From Nitriliruptoraceae bacterium (GTDB lineage Bacteria > Actinomycetota > Nitriliruptoria > Nitriliruptorales > Nitriliruptoraceae), in assembly GCA_020832455.1 (NCBI GenBank), contig JAFIEQ010000007.1:1-54155 (forward strand): 54,155 nt of DNA. The letters run 5' to 3'. Positions 7,998 through 16,610 of the stretch are shown here, piece after piece. How positions within the stretch are numbered: position 1 is the first letter of the stretch; each line of letters begins with the position of its first letter. The notes beneath the pieces were generated by a model that did no database searches, was not told the origin of the DNA, and was given only the letters and a program-made list of their open reading frames with translations. Both the position numbers and the translations under genes were made by a program.

Positions 7998-9469
7998 ACC
8001 AGCGCCACGCGGCGTCCACGGTCCACGGCCAGGTACTCGTCGTAGGCCCCCGCGAGCCGGCGCACCGCCTCCACGGTGGTGTCGACGTCGTGCGCGAGGG
8101 TCAGCCGGATGTGGCCCGTGTCGTGCCCGAGCGCGTGGTAGATCCGCCCCGGGACGAGCAGGACGCCGTGGCGGGCCGCGACCTCGACGAACGGATCGGA
8201 GGCGACACCGCCGAGGTGGGCCCACATGGCCATCCCCCCGGCGGGTCGGCTCACCCGCCAGGCGGGCAGGTGGGTCGCGATCGCCTCGAGCGCGGCGTCG
8301 CGTCGCGCACCGAGCTCGCGGCGGTAGCGCAGCACCAACTCGTCGAGCTCCCCCATCACCGCGAGCCCCGCGAGCTGTCCGGGCACCGACGTACCGAAGT
8401 CGAGCGCGGTCTTGACCCGACCGAGCCGCTCCAACAGCGGCCCCTCGGCGCGCAGCCAGCCGAGCCGCAGCCCAGCCCAGGAGATCTTCGACAGCGAGCC
8501 GACGGTGACCACCCGCGTGCCCGCGTCGGGCAGCATCGCCGCCAGCGGCAACGGCGGCGGCTCGTCGATCCACAGCTCGTGCATGGTCACGTCGTCGATC
8601 AGCACGGTCCCGGCCTCGAGCGCCGCCTCGACGACGAGCCGCCGCACCGGTGCGGGCATCAGCACGCCGGTGGGGTTGTCGAAGCTCGGGACGAGGTAGC
8701 CCACGGGGGAACGGCCGGTGCGCAGCATGCGCAGCAGTTCCACTTGGTCCACCGCACCGGTCGGATCGAGGCGCGCGGCGGCGGGGCGCATCCCCCGGAT
8801 GGCGAGCAGCTCGCGGATCCCCGGCCAGGTCACCTCCGCGACCACGACCTCGTCCCCGGGCGAGGCGAGCGTGGTGAGCACGACGTCCAGCGCCTGCTGG
8901 GCACCGCCGGTCACCACGATCTGATCCGGGGTGCTCTCGAGCCCGCCGGCGGTCAGCCGCTCCGCGATGGCGGTGCGCAGCGACGGCAACCCCAGCGGCC
9001 AGTAGCCGTTGTCGCCCTCCCCGATGGAGCGCAACGCATCGGGGGTCCAGCGGCGCAGGCCGTCCAGCAGGTTCGCGTCGCCGCGCCAGGCGGCGGTGCG
9101 CAGATCGATCCCGTCGTCCTGCCGATCGCCGACGTCGGCGCCCAGCGTCGCGACCGACGCGTCCAGCGACAGGGTCCCGATCGGGGTGGCCCCGCGTGCG
9201 CCGTCGCGGGCCGCGGCCCGAACGACGGTGCCCGCACCGTGACGGGTCTCCACGAGGCCGTCATCACGCAGCTGGGCGAACGCCCGCGCGATGGTCCCCC
9301 GGCTCACCCCGAGCGCCTCGGCGAGGCGGCGCTCCGCGGGCAGGTGGGTGCCGGCGGGCAGGGTGCCGGCCTCGATCGCGCCCGCGACGGCGCGCACCAG
9401 TTGCTGCGCGGGCCGACCGGGTCGCGCGGACCAACCGGCCAACACCGAGCTCAGGGTCGTGTGGTCCAT
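7994..9469 (-). CDS. MocR/PdxR-type GntR-aminotransferase regulator
   Basis: A 491-residue fusion of an N-terminal GntR winged helix (about residues 1-80, with LPAERRLAEALGVSRGTIARAF spread across it) and a fold-type I aminotransferase domain (about 120-480). The PLP lysine lies in SLSKISWAGLRLGW; DNPTG and the DDVTMHE segment match the PLP ring and phosphate sites. Such proteins usually sense PLP, PLP-amino acid adducts or GABA and regulate a divergent gene. The start is ATG 9469 with GGAGGTGGCCGG before it; the frame stays open to 9649 without support. Repeated TGGATCCA-like boxes occupy the upstream region. Coupled to the YigZ gene. Confidence 0.9.
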   Translation of the reverse strand: MDHTTLSSVLAGWSARPGRPAQQLVRAVAGAIEAGTLPAGTHLPAERRLAEALGVSRGTIARAFAQLRDDGLVETRHGAGTVVRAAARDGARGATPIGTLSLDASVATLGADVGDRQDDGIDLRTAAWRGDANLLDGLRRWTPDALRSIGEGDNGYWPLGLPSLRTAIAERLTAGGLESTPDQIVVTGGAQQALDVVLTTLASPGDEVVVAEVTWPGIRELLAIRGMRPAAARLDPTGAVDQVELLRMLRTGRSPVGYLVPSFDNPTGVLMPAPVRRLVVEAALEAGTVLIDDVTMHELWIDEPPPLPLAAMLPDAGTRVVTVGSLSKISWAGLRLGWLRAEGPLLERLGRVKTALDFGTSVPGQLAGLAVMGELDELVLRYRRELGARRDAALEAIATHLPAWRVSRPAGGMAMWAHLGGVASDPFVEVAARHGVLLVPGRIYHALGHDTGHIRLTLAHDVDTTVEAVRRLAGAYDEYLAVDRGRRVALV

Positions 9470-9487
9470 CCGGCCACCTCCGTTCGC

Positions 9488-9554
9488 GGGTCCACCGAGC
9501 ATAACTGGACCCATCGATGATCGGATGGATCCACGGACGGATCCACTTGGTCCA
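9488..9554. promoter_or_regulatory. Repeated TGGATCCA/TGGTCCA boxes, candidate MocR operator
   Basis: Related boxes occur at 9488-9494 (GGGTCCA), 9506-9513 (TGGACCCA), 9526-9533 (TGGATCCA), 9539-9545 (GGATCCA) and 9548-9554 (TGGTCCA), between the regulator and the divergent 83-aa gene. MocR regulators bind direct or inverted repeats in such divergent promoters, so this is probably the operator. Confidence 0.5.
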
Positions 9555-9639
9555 CGGTCCGGGGCGACGGGGCCGATGCTGCATCCAGCGGCCACCGCGC
9601 CCGCACCCCACGCCACCCACCCGCCCCAGGAGGCCTCCC

Positions 9640-9891
9640 ATGGACCCACGTCCGATCCCTACCCACCGTGCCAGCTGGGACGCCCTCGCCACCGAGGTGG
9701 CCCAGATGGCCGCCACCGACGACCCGCGCCTCGCCCCGACGGTCGTGGACCTCGAGCGTCAGTTCGGCGTGGAGCTCGGCGTCGCGGACCGGGCCCCGGC
9801 CGTCCTCGCCCGCCGATTCGCGCGGGTCCACCGCCTCGGCCTGCGTTCCCAGACGAGTCCCGCGATCCGTCGGGACGTCGCCGCCGCCTGA
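9640..9891 (+). CDS. Small hypothetical protein divergent from MocR
   Basis: An 83-residue protein starting at ATG 9640 with AGGAGG about six bases upstream, a strong ribosome-binding site. The sequence is mostly helical with no transmembrane segment or signal peptide; I recognise no family. Its position opposite the MocR regulator, with the shared operator-like repeats between them, makes it the likely regulated target. Function unknown. Confidence 0.6.
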   Translation: MDPRPIPTHRASWDALATEVAQMAATDDPRLAPTVVDLERQFGVELGVADRAPAVLARRFARVHRLGLRSQTSPAIRRDVAAA

Positions 9892-10477
9892 CCCGCCCGG
9901 TCCGACGCGACCCAGCGCCCGTTATCGTGGGGCGACGGGGACGTCCTGCCACACCTGGGACGGTGGCCGGACGTCGTGCTCGGCCGCCCGCGAACATCGT
10001 GCACATACGGCGGTTGCTCTCATGTTGGTCGGCTGACCGATTCGTGGGTGTCGAAGCGGGCCTACGCGGTTCGCAGCGCGGTTCGCCGGGCCTCGGCAAG
10101 GGACTGTCTGCAACAGGGTTCATGGTGGACAAGGCGTGTCGGCGTGATCGCTCAGGCGTGGGTTGGACAGAAGGGCCTCCGCCAAGACCACTACACGGAC
10201 TCGTGTCAACGGCGTGGCCTCCAGGGGTCGTGTCAACGCCCTGACCGCAGGATGTTCGTGGGAGGATCAGTGGAGGCCGACTGCCCCTCGTAGCCCATGG
10301 CGGCCCTACGGCGAAGGACCGCCTCGCACGTCGTGCGGCGGCCATGCCAGTGTCTACATCGCCTCGTCCTGCTCTGGTCGTGATGCACGCCCGATCGTGC
10401 CCAGCCGAAGTGTCGACGGGGCCTGCGTGTGCGACGAGTCGCGGAAGGTGCTGTCACGCCACGGGGCGGTTCGTTCG
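9892..10477. other. 586-base stretch without a credible gene
   Basis: No open frame here has a ribosome-binding site together with a recognisable protein. It contains a direct repeat TCGTGTCAACG at 10201-10211 and 10228-10238. The texture is more mixed than the flanking genes and may be decayed mobile DNA. Confidence 0.5.
10201..10238. repeat. TCGTGTCAACG short direct repeat
   Basis: Two exact 11-base copies at 10201-10211 and 10228-10238, 27 bases apart, in a gene-poor patch. They could be a regulator site or the remains of an insertion sequence end. Nothing else supports either reading. Confidence 0.35.
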
Positions 10478-11110
10478 TCATGGGGAGGCGAGGTCAGCCG
10501 TGATGGCGATCGACAGGCACAGATAGGCGATCGCTGCGGTGCGAAGCAGGCGGATCTGCGCCTGCTCGTTCTTGAGTATGCGGTCACGGAACGTTCCGGC
10601 CGCGAACCCGAACCCGACATCGAGCAGGAAGCCGGTGAGTTGCACGAGCAACCCGAGAGTCAAGATCTGGAGCGCGAACGGCCCATGCCCGGTGGTCACG
10701 AACTGGGGCAACAGGGCAGCGAAGAACAACAGGATCTGCGGGTTGGTGATGTTCACGACGAACCCGCGTGTGAAGTACCGGCCGCTGGCGGAACTGGGCA
10801 GCTCGTCACGTTGACGGACCCGCATGGACTCACGCCAGGTGCCGACTCCGAGCCAAGCGAGGTAGGCCGCACCGAGCGCGCGCACCCAATCGAGCAGCAT
10901 GGGAGCGGCCACAAGCGCGGCCCCGAGTCCAAGCGCGGTCAGCAGGACGTACACGCTCACGGCCGCGGTGATGCCCAACGCCGCCCGCAACGCGCCGGGG
11001 TGCCCGCCCTCGACACCCGAGGCGACCATGAAGGCCATGTCGGGCCCAGGTGTGAGCAGGATCAAGATCACCACAAGCGTGAACCCTGGCAGGACGGCAA
11101 CGTCGATCAC
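10478..11110 (-). CDS. LysE/RhtB family amino-acid exporter
   Basis: A 210-residue inner-membrane exporter with six hydrophobic helices. The N-terminal LTPGPDMAFMVASG motif is diagnostic of the LysE/RhtB family (amino acid, homoserine or similar efflux), and NPQILLFF matches the conserved central motif. The GTG start at 11110 follows GAGG. It is divergent from a CGNR zinc-finger gene, with a 106-base AT-rich shared promoter. The exported compound is unknown. Confidence 0.92.
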   Translation of the reverse strand: MIDVAVLPGFTLVVILILLTPGPDMAFMVASGVEGGHPGALRAALGITAAVSVYVLLTALGLGAALVAAPMLLDWVRALGAAYLAWLGVGTWRESMRVRQRDELPSSASGRYFTRGFVVNITNPQILLFFAALLPQFVTTGHGPFALQILTLGLLVQLTGFLLDVGFGFAAGTFRDRILKNEQAQIRLLRTAAIAYLCLSIAITADLASP

Positions 11111-11216
11111 ATGCGTAACCTCGGCTCAAAGCTTTGGTAATGACAAGACAGTTATATTTCCATTACGCTACCGAGCGTGTTCGCGACCGCCAACCGAGAC
11201 AGGTGAGGAGTTCGGC
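11111..11216. promoter_or_regulatory. Divergent LysE/CGNR promoter with inverted repeat
   Basis: This short AT-rich region contains GTAATG at 11137-11142 and its reverse complement CATTAC at 11161-11166, separated by 18 bases that include TTATAT. The symmetry and position suggest an operator shared by both genes, perhaps for the CGNR protein. GGTGAGGAG at 11202-11210 is the ribosome-binding site of the CGNR gene. Confidence 0.45.
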
Positions 11217-11759
11217 ATGACCGGCCATGCGGTGGTTCCGCTCGACCTCGCCGATGTCGTGGAACTCGTCAACGAGTTCTCGGATGCAGCACGCCTGGCC
11301 GCGGGCGAGCAGAGCGATCCCTACCCCTCATTCGAGGTGCCGTCGCTGGCCGGTCGCGAGCACTCCAGTGAGCTCCTACGTGCGGTCGCGAACGACCTGC
11401 ATCCGGTCTTTTCCTGCGGCGCGGACATCGCAGACGCACACCTCAACGAACTGCTTGCGCGGACTGCCGTGGCACCACGACTGGGTCCAGCCGGCGACGG
11501 CGACCAGGCCCAAGCGCTCTGGACCGTCCCGCGGCCATCCGATGAGCTGCTCGCAGCCTGCGCGATCAGGCTGTGGTCCTGGCTGACCAGCAGCACCGAT
11601 CGACGCCTTGGCATCTGCGATGCGGACCACTGTGTGGACACCTACGTCGATCGATCACCCGCCGGTCGAAGACGCTACTGCTCGACAACATGCTCCAACC
11701 GTGTCCAGATCGCTGCCTACCGCGCCCGCTTGAGAGAAGCGCCGGTGCGCCAGCGCTAG
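11217..11759 (+). CDS. CGNR zinc-finger (ABATE-type) protein, probable regulator
   Basis: A 180-residue protein. The N-terminal ~130 residues correspond to the variable ABATE region. The C-terminal zinc finger has GICDADHC, a DRSPAGRRRYCS segment and CSNRVQIAAYRAR, i.e. CSNR in place of the usual CGNR. Family members are presumed stress-linked transcription regulators binding DNA through the finger. ATG 11217 follows GGTGAGGAG by six bases. The frame is open upstream to 10899, antisense to the exporter, which I reject. Likely controls the divergent LysE exporter. Confidence 0.88.
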   Translation: MTGHAVVPLDLADVVELVNEFSDAARLAAGEQSDPYPSFEVPSLAGREHSSELLRAVANDLHPVFSCGADIADAHLNELLARTAVAPRLGPAGDGDQAQALWTVPRPSDELLAACAIRLWSWLTSSTDRRLGICDADHCVDTYVDRSPAGRRRYCSTTCSNRVQIAAYRARLREAPVRQR

Positions 11760-11924
11760 CCCCGATTCTTCAGTAGCTCGCGGTGGCTGAGGGCGCGGGG
11801 TCGTCGTTGGGTGCTTCCGCGGAATCACTTGTGGGTGACGGCGGGTGCGTCTTGGGCGATGGGTGCGGTGCTGTTTTCGGGCATGCCGAGCTTGGCGTCG
11901 ACGACGCCGACGGTGCGGTGGCGG

Positions 11925-12604
11925 TCAGCAGGCGGCGGGCGCGGCCATGACTTCGAGTCGTCGATGGACGGCGACGAGGACATCGGTCCATGGCCAGATC
12001 CGGTCGAGCCGAACGTGGGTGCGGCGGGAACGGCGAACGACGCGGGCGGCGATGTGGAGCAGCGTGTAGCGAAGCCTGCGGGGCTCGGCCACGGACAGTT
12101 CCGGATCCTCGATCAGGGTCTGGACTGCGGCGAGCAGCACAGCGGCGAGCAGAACCAGCTCGACCCAGGCGCGGTTGGCGTTGTAGTCGGAGAACGGCAG
12201 CCGGGACAGGCCCGGTCTTTGAGGTTCTTGATGCGGTTCTCGACCTGAGCGTGGGCACGGTGGTGACGTTCAAGCTCGACCGGGTCGCCGTCGCGATCGT
12301 TGGTCAACGTGACCTGATGGCGCAGCCCGTTGTAGTCCCATAGCCGCAGGCTGGCACCCGGGTGGGGACGCTCACGACGCACGATCGCGCGGGTTCCGCC
12401 CGGGGCCCAAGGCACGAGCTCAGGGACCTCGGCGACCTCGGCGCCGTCGCGCAATTCGCCGTCGGTGTTGAGCGCGGGGCTCCAAAGGCTCTCGTCGATG
12501 TCAGCGATGATCGCGGCTGCGAGCTCGCTGGTGCGCAGTGATCCCAGCGCGAGTCGTCCGGTTCGACTCTTCAGGCGTAGGCGGTGGGGAGTCGTGGGCA
12601 TCAT
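11925..12604 (-). pseudogene. IS1380-family transposase remnant
   Basis: The C-terminal part of a DDE transposase related to IS1380. The upstream piece (12113-12604) contains AIVRRERPHPGA, DRDGDPVELERHHRAHAQVENRIKNLKD (described, not complete) and then loses homology. The continuation, LLAAVQTLIEDPELSVAEP and the RRLRYTLLHIAARVV segment, is in another frame (11925-12140), so a frameshift lies near 12190-12215. The N-terminal half of the ~450-residue enzyme is missing where the flavoprotein gene begins. No terminal inverted repeats were found. It marks past mobile-element activity in this accessory stretch. Confidence 0.8.
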
Positions 12605-13854
12605 CGGTCGGGCTGTCCCAACCAGCGGTGGACCTGCGGGATGACGGAGGCACCCTCACCGACGGCGGACGCGACCCGTTTGATCGATCCGGCTCGCACG
12701 TCACCGACCGCAAAGACCCCCTCGAGCGAGGTGGCGTGTGTCTCCGGTCTCTCGACCTGCTGACCGGTCAGGATGGATCCGCCGGTGTCACGAGCGAGGC
12801 TGTCGGGGAGCCAACCGGTGTGCGGTCGAGCGCCGATGAAGGTGAACAGCCCGACCGAGTCCTCGCAGCGTCGCTCACCGCTGTGGCGCTCCAGCACCTC
12901 GACCTGGCGGAGGCGGTCGTCGGCGACGATCCCGACCACCTCCGTGCCGGTTCGGATGTCCACGCGCGGGTGCGCCTCGAGCCGCTGGACGAGGTAGCTC
13001 GACATCTTGGCCCCGACATCGTCGGCACGCACGAGCACGGACACGTGCGCAGCGATGTCGGCGAGGAAGACGGCCGCCTGCCCGGCGCTGTTCGCGCCAC
13101 CGACGACGTGTACCGCGCCGCCAGCCACGTACTTGGTCGCCGCGAGCGCCGAGCCGTAGTAGACCCCCCGACCGATGTGGTCATCGACGCCTTCGACCGG
13201 TAGCCGGTTCCACTCGACACCCGTGGCGAGCACGACCGTGCAGGTCACCACCTGCGCACCGTTGTCGAGGTGCAGACGCCACCGGTAGCCGGGCACATCG
13301 CTCGGTTCGAGCCGGGTGACCTCGACCGGACCGAAGGTGTCGCACCCGAGCCGGACCGCCTGGTTGAACGCCCGGCTCGCCAGCTCCGCTCCGCTCACCC
13401 CGTCGGGGAAGCCCACGTAGTTCTCGATCCGGGTGGAGGTCCCCGCCTGCCCGCCCGGCGCGCGGCGCTCCACGACCAGGGTCGCGAGGCCCTCGGACGC
13501 GGCATTCACCGCAGCCGCCAGACCAGCCGGGCCCCCACCGACGACCACGAGGTCGTAGCGGTCACGCGAGGGCTCGGACGGCTCGCTGAGCGCGATCGCG
13601 ACCTGCAGCAACGACGGTGCGACGAGCACCTGCCCGTCGCCGGTCACCAGCACAGGCAGGGTCGCACCCGGTGCGACCTCGTCGAGCAGCGCCCGACCCT
13701 CCTCGCTCTCGGCGTCGAGTTCCCGGTGGGGAACGGAGTTGCGGACGAACAGATCACGCAGTTCATGGGTCGCGGCATCCTGCCGGCCGACCAGCCGGAT
13801 GCCCTCACCGTCGTCGACCGAACGGGACCCGCCGCGCGGGGCCGTGTCGCTCAT
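12601..13854 (-). CDS. Thioredoxin-reductase-like FAD oxidoreductase with N-terminal Trx-fold domain, no CxxC
   Basis: A 417-residue protein. Residues ~15-90 resemble a thioredoxin/glutaredoxin fold without cysteines. From about residue 100 there is a TrxR-like FAD module (VVVGGGPAGLAAAVNAASEG, APGGQAGTSTRIENYVGFP) and an NAD(P)H module (HVVGGANSAGQAAVFLA), closing with EGVFAVGDVRAGSIKRVASA. The redox CxxC expected just before the NAD(P) motif is replaced by VYYGSALAA, so it cannot act as a standard thioredoxin reductase. Similar proteins are often annotated as cyclic-nucleotide/TrxR fusions. ATG 13854 is the start; the frame stays open upstream without support. Confidence 0.85.
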   Translation of the reverse strand: MSDTAPRGGSRSVDDGEGIRLVGRQDAATHELRDLFVRNSVPHRELDAESEEGRALLDEVAPGATLPVLVTGDGQVLVAPSLLQVAIALSEPSEPSRDRYDLVVVGGGPAGLAAAVNAASEGLATLVVERRAPGGQAGTSTRIENYVGFPDGVSGAELASRAFNQAVRLGCDTFGPVEVTRLEPSDVPGYRWRLHLDNGAQVVTCTVVLATGVEWNRLPVEGVDDHIGRGVYYGSALAATKYVAGGAVHVVGGANSAGQAAVFLADIAAHVSVLVRADDVGAKMSSYLVQRLEAHPRVDIRTGTEVVGIVADDRLRQVEVLERHSGERRCEDSVGLFTFIGARPHTGWLPDSLARDTGGSILTGQQVERPETHATSLEGVFAVGDVRAGSIKRVASAVGEGASVIPQVHRWLGQPDR

Positions 13855-14570
13855 CGATGGCCCCCCGCGTCGAGCCCATCGTCGTGCGAACCGGGACGTG
13901 GACGCCTTGGGGTGGCGGGACGGGCTGTGCGCGGCATGGTGCCAGCGATGAACGCAGCCTGAGCGCCGAGCAGACCGCCCGGAACTACAGCGGCGGGAGA
14001 CGTTGCGGCCACCGTCGTTTCCTGTTGGCCTGCACCGCCAACGGCGGCTCGCCGGACCGGCCGGCACCAGCGTCCCCATGGGGCGCCGGCGGGAAGCTAC
14101 GACGCCCGCCAGCAGCGCGGCAGTCATGGGCGCGGGCCGCGTCCGTACAGGCGAGCGTCGCGCACTAGGTGAACGCACGGTGTGCCTGTCGTAACGACCA
14201 GGCAACGCGCACAAGCGCACATCGTCGCAGCTGGAAGTGGCCTCGATGCGGCAGCGTCGAACCGGGTTGCAACGCCCGTGTGCTCCTCTTGCCGGTGGTG
14301 GCTCTCTGCGGGGCCTGGCTGAGCCTCTCGCTCGCCCGGGTGCGAACCGCTGGTGGGCGGCTGGCGTTGGGGAGTGGGAACCGATCGGATTGGGCTGTCG
14401 TCTGACTGGGAACGGAACCGTCAGGAGAGGGTGAAGACGCAGGAACTGGAGCCTGGAAGCGAAGTCGCTGTCGTCGTTCCGGCACTCTGGGCCGTTCGTA
14501 CACACGATTCTGCTCCCCCAAGAGCGAGTTCTGCCACCCTGAAGGTTCAGTTTCACCAGAAGGGTCGAGG
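13855..14570. other. Long intergenic region, no gene seen
   Basis: About 716 bases without a convincing reading frame on either strand. The open frames here lack ribosome-binding sites and recognisable sequence. Near the 3' end a palindrome CTGAA-GG-TTCAG (14539-14550) precedes the small membrane-protein gene and may be an operator. Confidence 0.5.
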
Positions 14571-14951
14571 ATGTTGGAAGTCAGTGCCAACGTCGTGCTC
14601 ATGGTGGCCGTCATCGGTGGTGCCGGCCTTGGGTGGCTCGTCGCGAGCCGACGGCATCCCGCGTACGTCGTCGCGTTCAGCTTCCTCGTCTTGGGTATTG
14701 CGGGCCTGGTCATCGCCAGTCTGCCGTCGTACCTGTCGGACGGCTTTTGGGGCCAGGACATGGGCAACGCGCTCTTGTCCCAGATGTGGGCGAGCCGAAT
14801 CTCCTGGGTGGTCGGTGCGGCCTCGGTTGCCTTTGCGCTTGCTGCCGGTCTACGAGCGCTGTGGGCTGCGCCGCGCAGCGTGTCACCGACGGCCACTGAC
14901 CCCGACCCAGCCTCGCATCGGGTGAGCTCCAGCGCAGCAGAAGCGCAGTAG
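14571..14951 (+). CDS. Small membrane protein, unknown function
   Basis: A 126-residue protein with three predicted transmembrane helices (about residues 7-24, 33-52 and 75-95) and a hydrophilic tail rich in S, A and P. It resembles no family I can name. The ATG at 14571 follows AAGGGTCGAGG, a usable ribosome-binding site. It stands alone between long non-coding segments in the accessory region. Confidence 0.6.
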   Translation: MLEVSANVVLMVAVIGGAGLGWLVASRRHPAYVVAFSFLVLGIAGLVIASLPSYLSDGFWGQDMGNALLSQMWASRISWVVGAASVAFALAAGLRALWAAPRSVSPTATDPDPASHRVSSSAAEAQ

Positions 14952-15297
14952 CGCCTCCGTCCGCAGGCATCCAGAGAGCTCGATGGGCCGACCTGGGCAC
15001 GGACGGGCAGGCGGTTCCGCGCAAGGCCCAGAGATGCCTCGGGACCTAGCTGCACCTGCGGCTTCGCAGGCATCACCGGCCGGACCCGTCAACGACCCTC
15101 GCGTCGACCGAGCCGCTCCACAACGCCTGTTGGATCTAGCGACAGCAGCAGCTCCGTGCATGCTCAGGGCTCGTCCCAGCAGCTGGCCACACGCGTTCCC
15201 AGTACGGGGGTGCCGCCAGCCGTCCTGTATGGAACCCTGACGCAGGGGATGACGTCCAACGGGCTAGCAACGGACTGGATTCGCCTTGACGAAGTTT
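14952..15297. other. Intergenic region, nothing recognised
   Basis: About 346 bases between two small orphan genes. I see no gene, RNA motif or strong hairpin. Confidence 0.45.
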
Positions 15298-15759
15298 ATG
15301 CCTCGGACCCTCGCGGTGGCTGTAGCGGTCATCGCTCTGGGGATCTCGGGGTGCGGCACGCCACCGGTCACCGAGCCGACGCCAGAGCCAACCGCCGAGC
15401 CCTCGACAGCCGACGGCGACGTTGAACTGCCAGGTGACGCTCGCCCCGGGGACGACAGCCCGGACGGGATGACCAGCGGTGTGCTCGAGGCCGATGACGA
15501 CGACTGCGTGTGGCTCATCGACCCGCCGGTGCGCGACGAGCCGTTTGAGCCGGAGGTGGGGCTGTTCTGGCCAGCCGACTACTCGTTGGACACCTCGACG
15601 CAGGACATTCTGGATCCCGAAGGCGCGGTCGTCGCGTCGATCGGTGACCGGGTCGCTCTTGGCGGCGGAGAAACCCCGCATCGCACCCAGGACTGGCCCG
15701 AGCGGTGCGAGACCCCCGACAGGGTCTGGTCGGTCTCCTCCATCGAGCCCCGAAGCTGA
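15298..15759 (+). CDS. Putative lipoprotein
   Basis: About 153 residues. An N-terminal signal peptide ends in a lipobox, LGISGC, so the protein is probably lipidated and anchored outside the membrane. A Pro/Glu/Thr-rich linker follows, then an acidic domain with two further cysteines (DDDDCVWLI and PERCETP) that could form a disulphide. ATG 15298 is preferred; a TTG four codons upstream is possible. Function unknown. Confidence 0.65.
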   Translation: MPRTLAVAVAVIALGISGCGTPPVTEPTPEPTAEPSTADGDVELPGDARPGDDSPDGMTSGVLEADDDDCVWLIDPPVRDEPFEPEVGLFWPADYSLDTSTQDILDPEGAVVASIGDRVALGGGETPHRTQDWPERCETPDRVWSVSSIEPRS

Positions 15760-15808
15760 ACCGCTACCCGACCGATGCGTCCCCAGCCGCAGTTTCAGCG
15801 ATTAGCAA

Positions 15809-16234
15809 CTAACGCCCGTTCGAGCGCGGCCAGGAAGCAAGGCGTTCCAGGGGCTGCGACGTCACCTCGGCGATCGACTCGAGGTCCTCGTCGAGGTGGA
15901 GGATGACGAGACCGGCCAGCTCGGCCGTCGCGGCGATCAGCAGGTCCGGGACGGCTGGAGCCCGGTGCTGCCCGCGGTCGGCGAGCAGCGTCTGGACCTC
16001 GACCGCGCGGTCCTCGATCGCCGGAGTGAGGTACTCGACTGGCATCGATGCCAGCGGCGGTTGGCGCAACCCGGCTCGCAGCTCATCTCCGGTTCGCGCA
16101 CTGGAACCGACCTCCAGGCGCGTCACCGTGCTGATGCGCACCAACCCACGCCCGACCCGGTCCGCCCAGACCGCGCCGTCAGGCGTGGCCCCCAGGCGTA
16201 CGAGCGCGGACTTGTCGATGAGCCAGTCGCTCAC
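15809..16234 (-). CDS. vapC: VapC-like PIN-domain toxin
   Basis: About 141 residues with a PIN-domain ribonuclease pattern: [10 protein letters not shown] at the N-terminus (first acidic residue), a middle acidic residue in [18 protein letters not shown] (third acidic site) and [12 protein letters not shown] (fourth). PIN toxins cut RNA. The GTG at 16234 overlaps the antitoxin stop as GTGA; a GTG two codons earlier (16240) is an alternative. The pair is a type II toxin-antitoxin module of the FitB/VapC kind, in line with its place in the accessory stretch. Confidence 0.9.
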   Translation of the reverse strand: MSDWLIDKSALVRLGATPDGAVWADRVGRGLVRISTVTRLEVGSSARTGDELRAGLRQPPLASMPVEYLTPAIEDRAVEVQTLLADRGQHRAPAVPDLLIAATAELAGLVILHLDEDLESIAEVTSQPLERLASWPRSNGR

Positions 16235-16452
16235 TCCCACGCCTGACGCATCACCTCGACGTCACCGAGATCGGCGAAGACCTCCCCGAAGCGCCGCAGA
16301 TGATCGACCGTGACCGGTTCATCCGCGGTGGAAGCGACGCGAGCGATCTGACGCCGCAGGTACTCGGTCCGCGACAGGCCCAAGCGCGCAGCCTTGGCCT
16401 CGATCGCGGACACGACCTCCTCCGGCACTCCCCGGATCAACACATCGGTCAT
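16231..16452 (-). CDS. vapB: VapB/FitA-like ribbon-helix-helix antitoxin
   Basis: A 73-residue antitoxin. The N-terminal RHH motif begins [20 protein letters not shown], followed by [11 protein letters not shown]; the C-terminal tail would bind and block the PIN toxin. ATG 16452 has GGAGG seven bases upstream, better than the GTG at 16458. Its stop overlaps the toxin start. Antitoxins of this class normally repress their own promoter. Confidence 0.9.
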   Translation of the reverse strand: MTDVLIRGVPEEVVSAIEAKAARLGLSRTEYLRRQIARVASTADEPVTVDHLRRFGEVFADLGDVEVMRQAWE

Positions 16453-16610
16453 CGTCACCCTCCAGCGCTATCGCATGACATCTGCCCCGGAGCGAGCCCG
16501 GGAGATCCAGCAGAGGATGCACGTCCGGGGAGCCGTGACCGGCCGATGCGCAACGCCTGCGCGTTCCACGGGATCCATCCCGGGGGTCCTGACGGCTCGT
16601 TCGTGCCGGG

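Noticed and set aside
7998-8573. Upstream extension of the YigZ frame
   Set aside because: Inside the MocR gene; no YigZ homology before the GTG at 7997.
9892-10477. Intact insertion sequence
   Set aside because: No transposase sequence or terminal repeats were seen, only one short direct repeat.
13855-14556. Upstream extension of the flavoprotein frame
   Set aside because: No homology, no ribosome-binding site; a start at 13854 fits the family.
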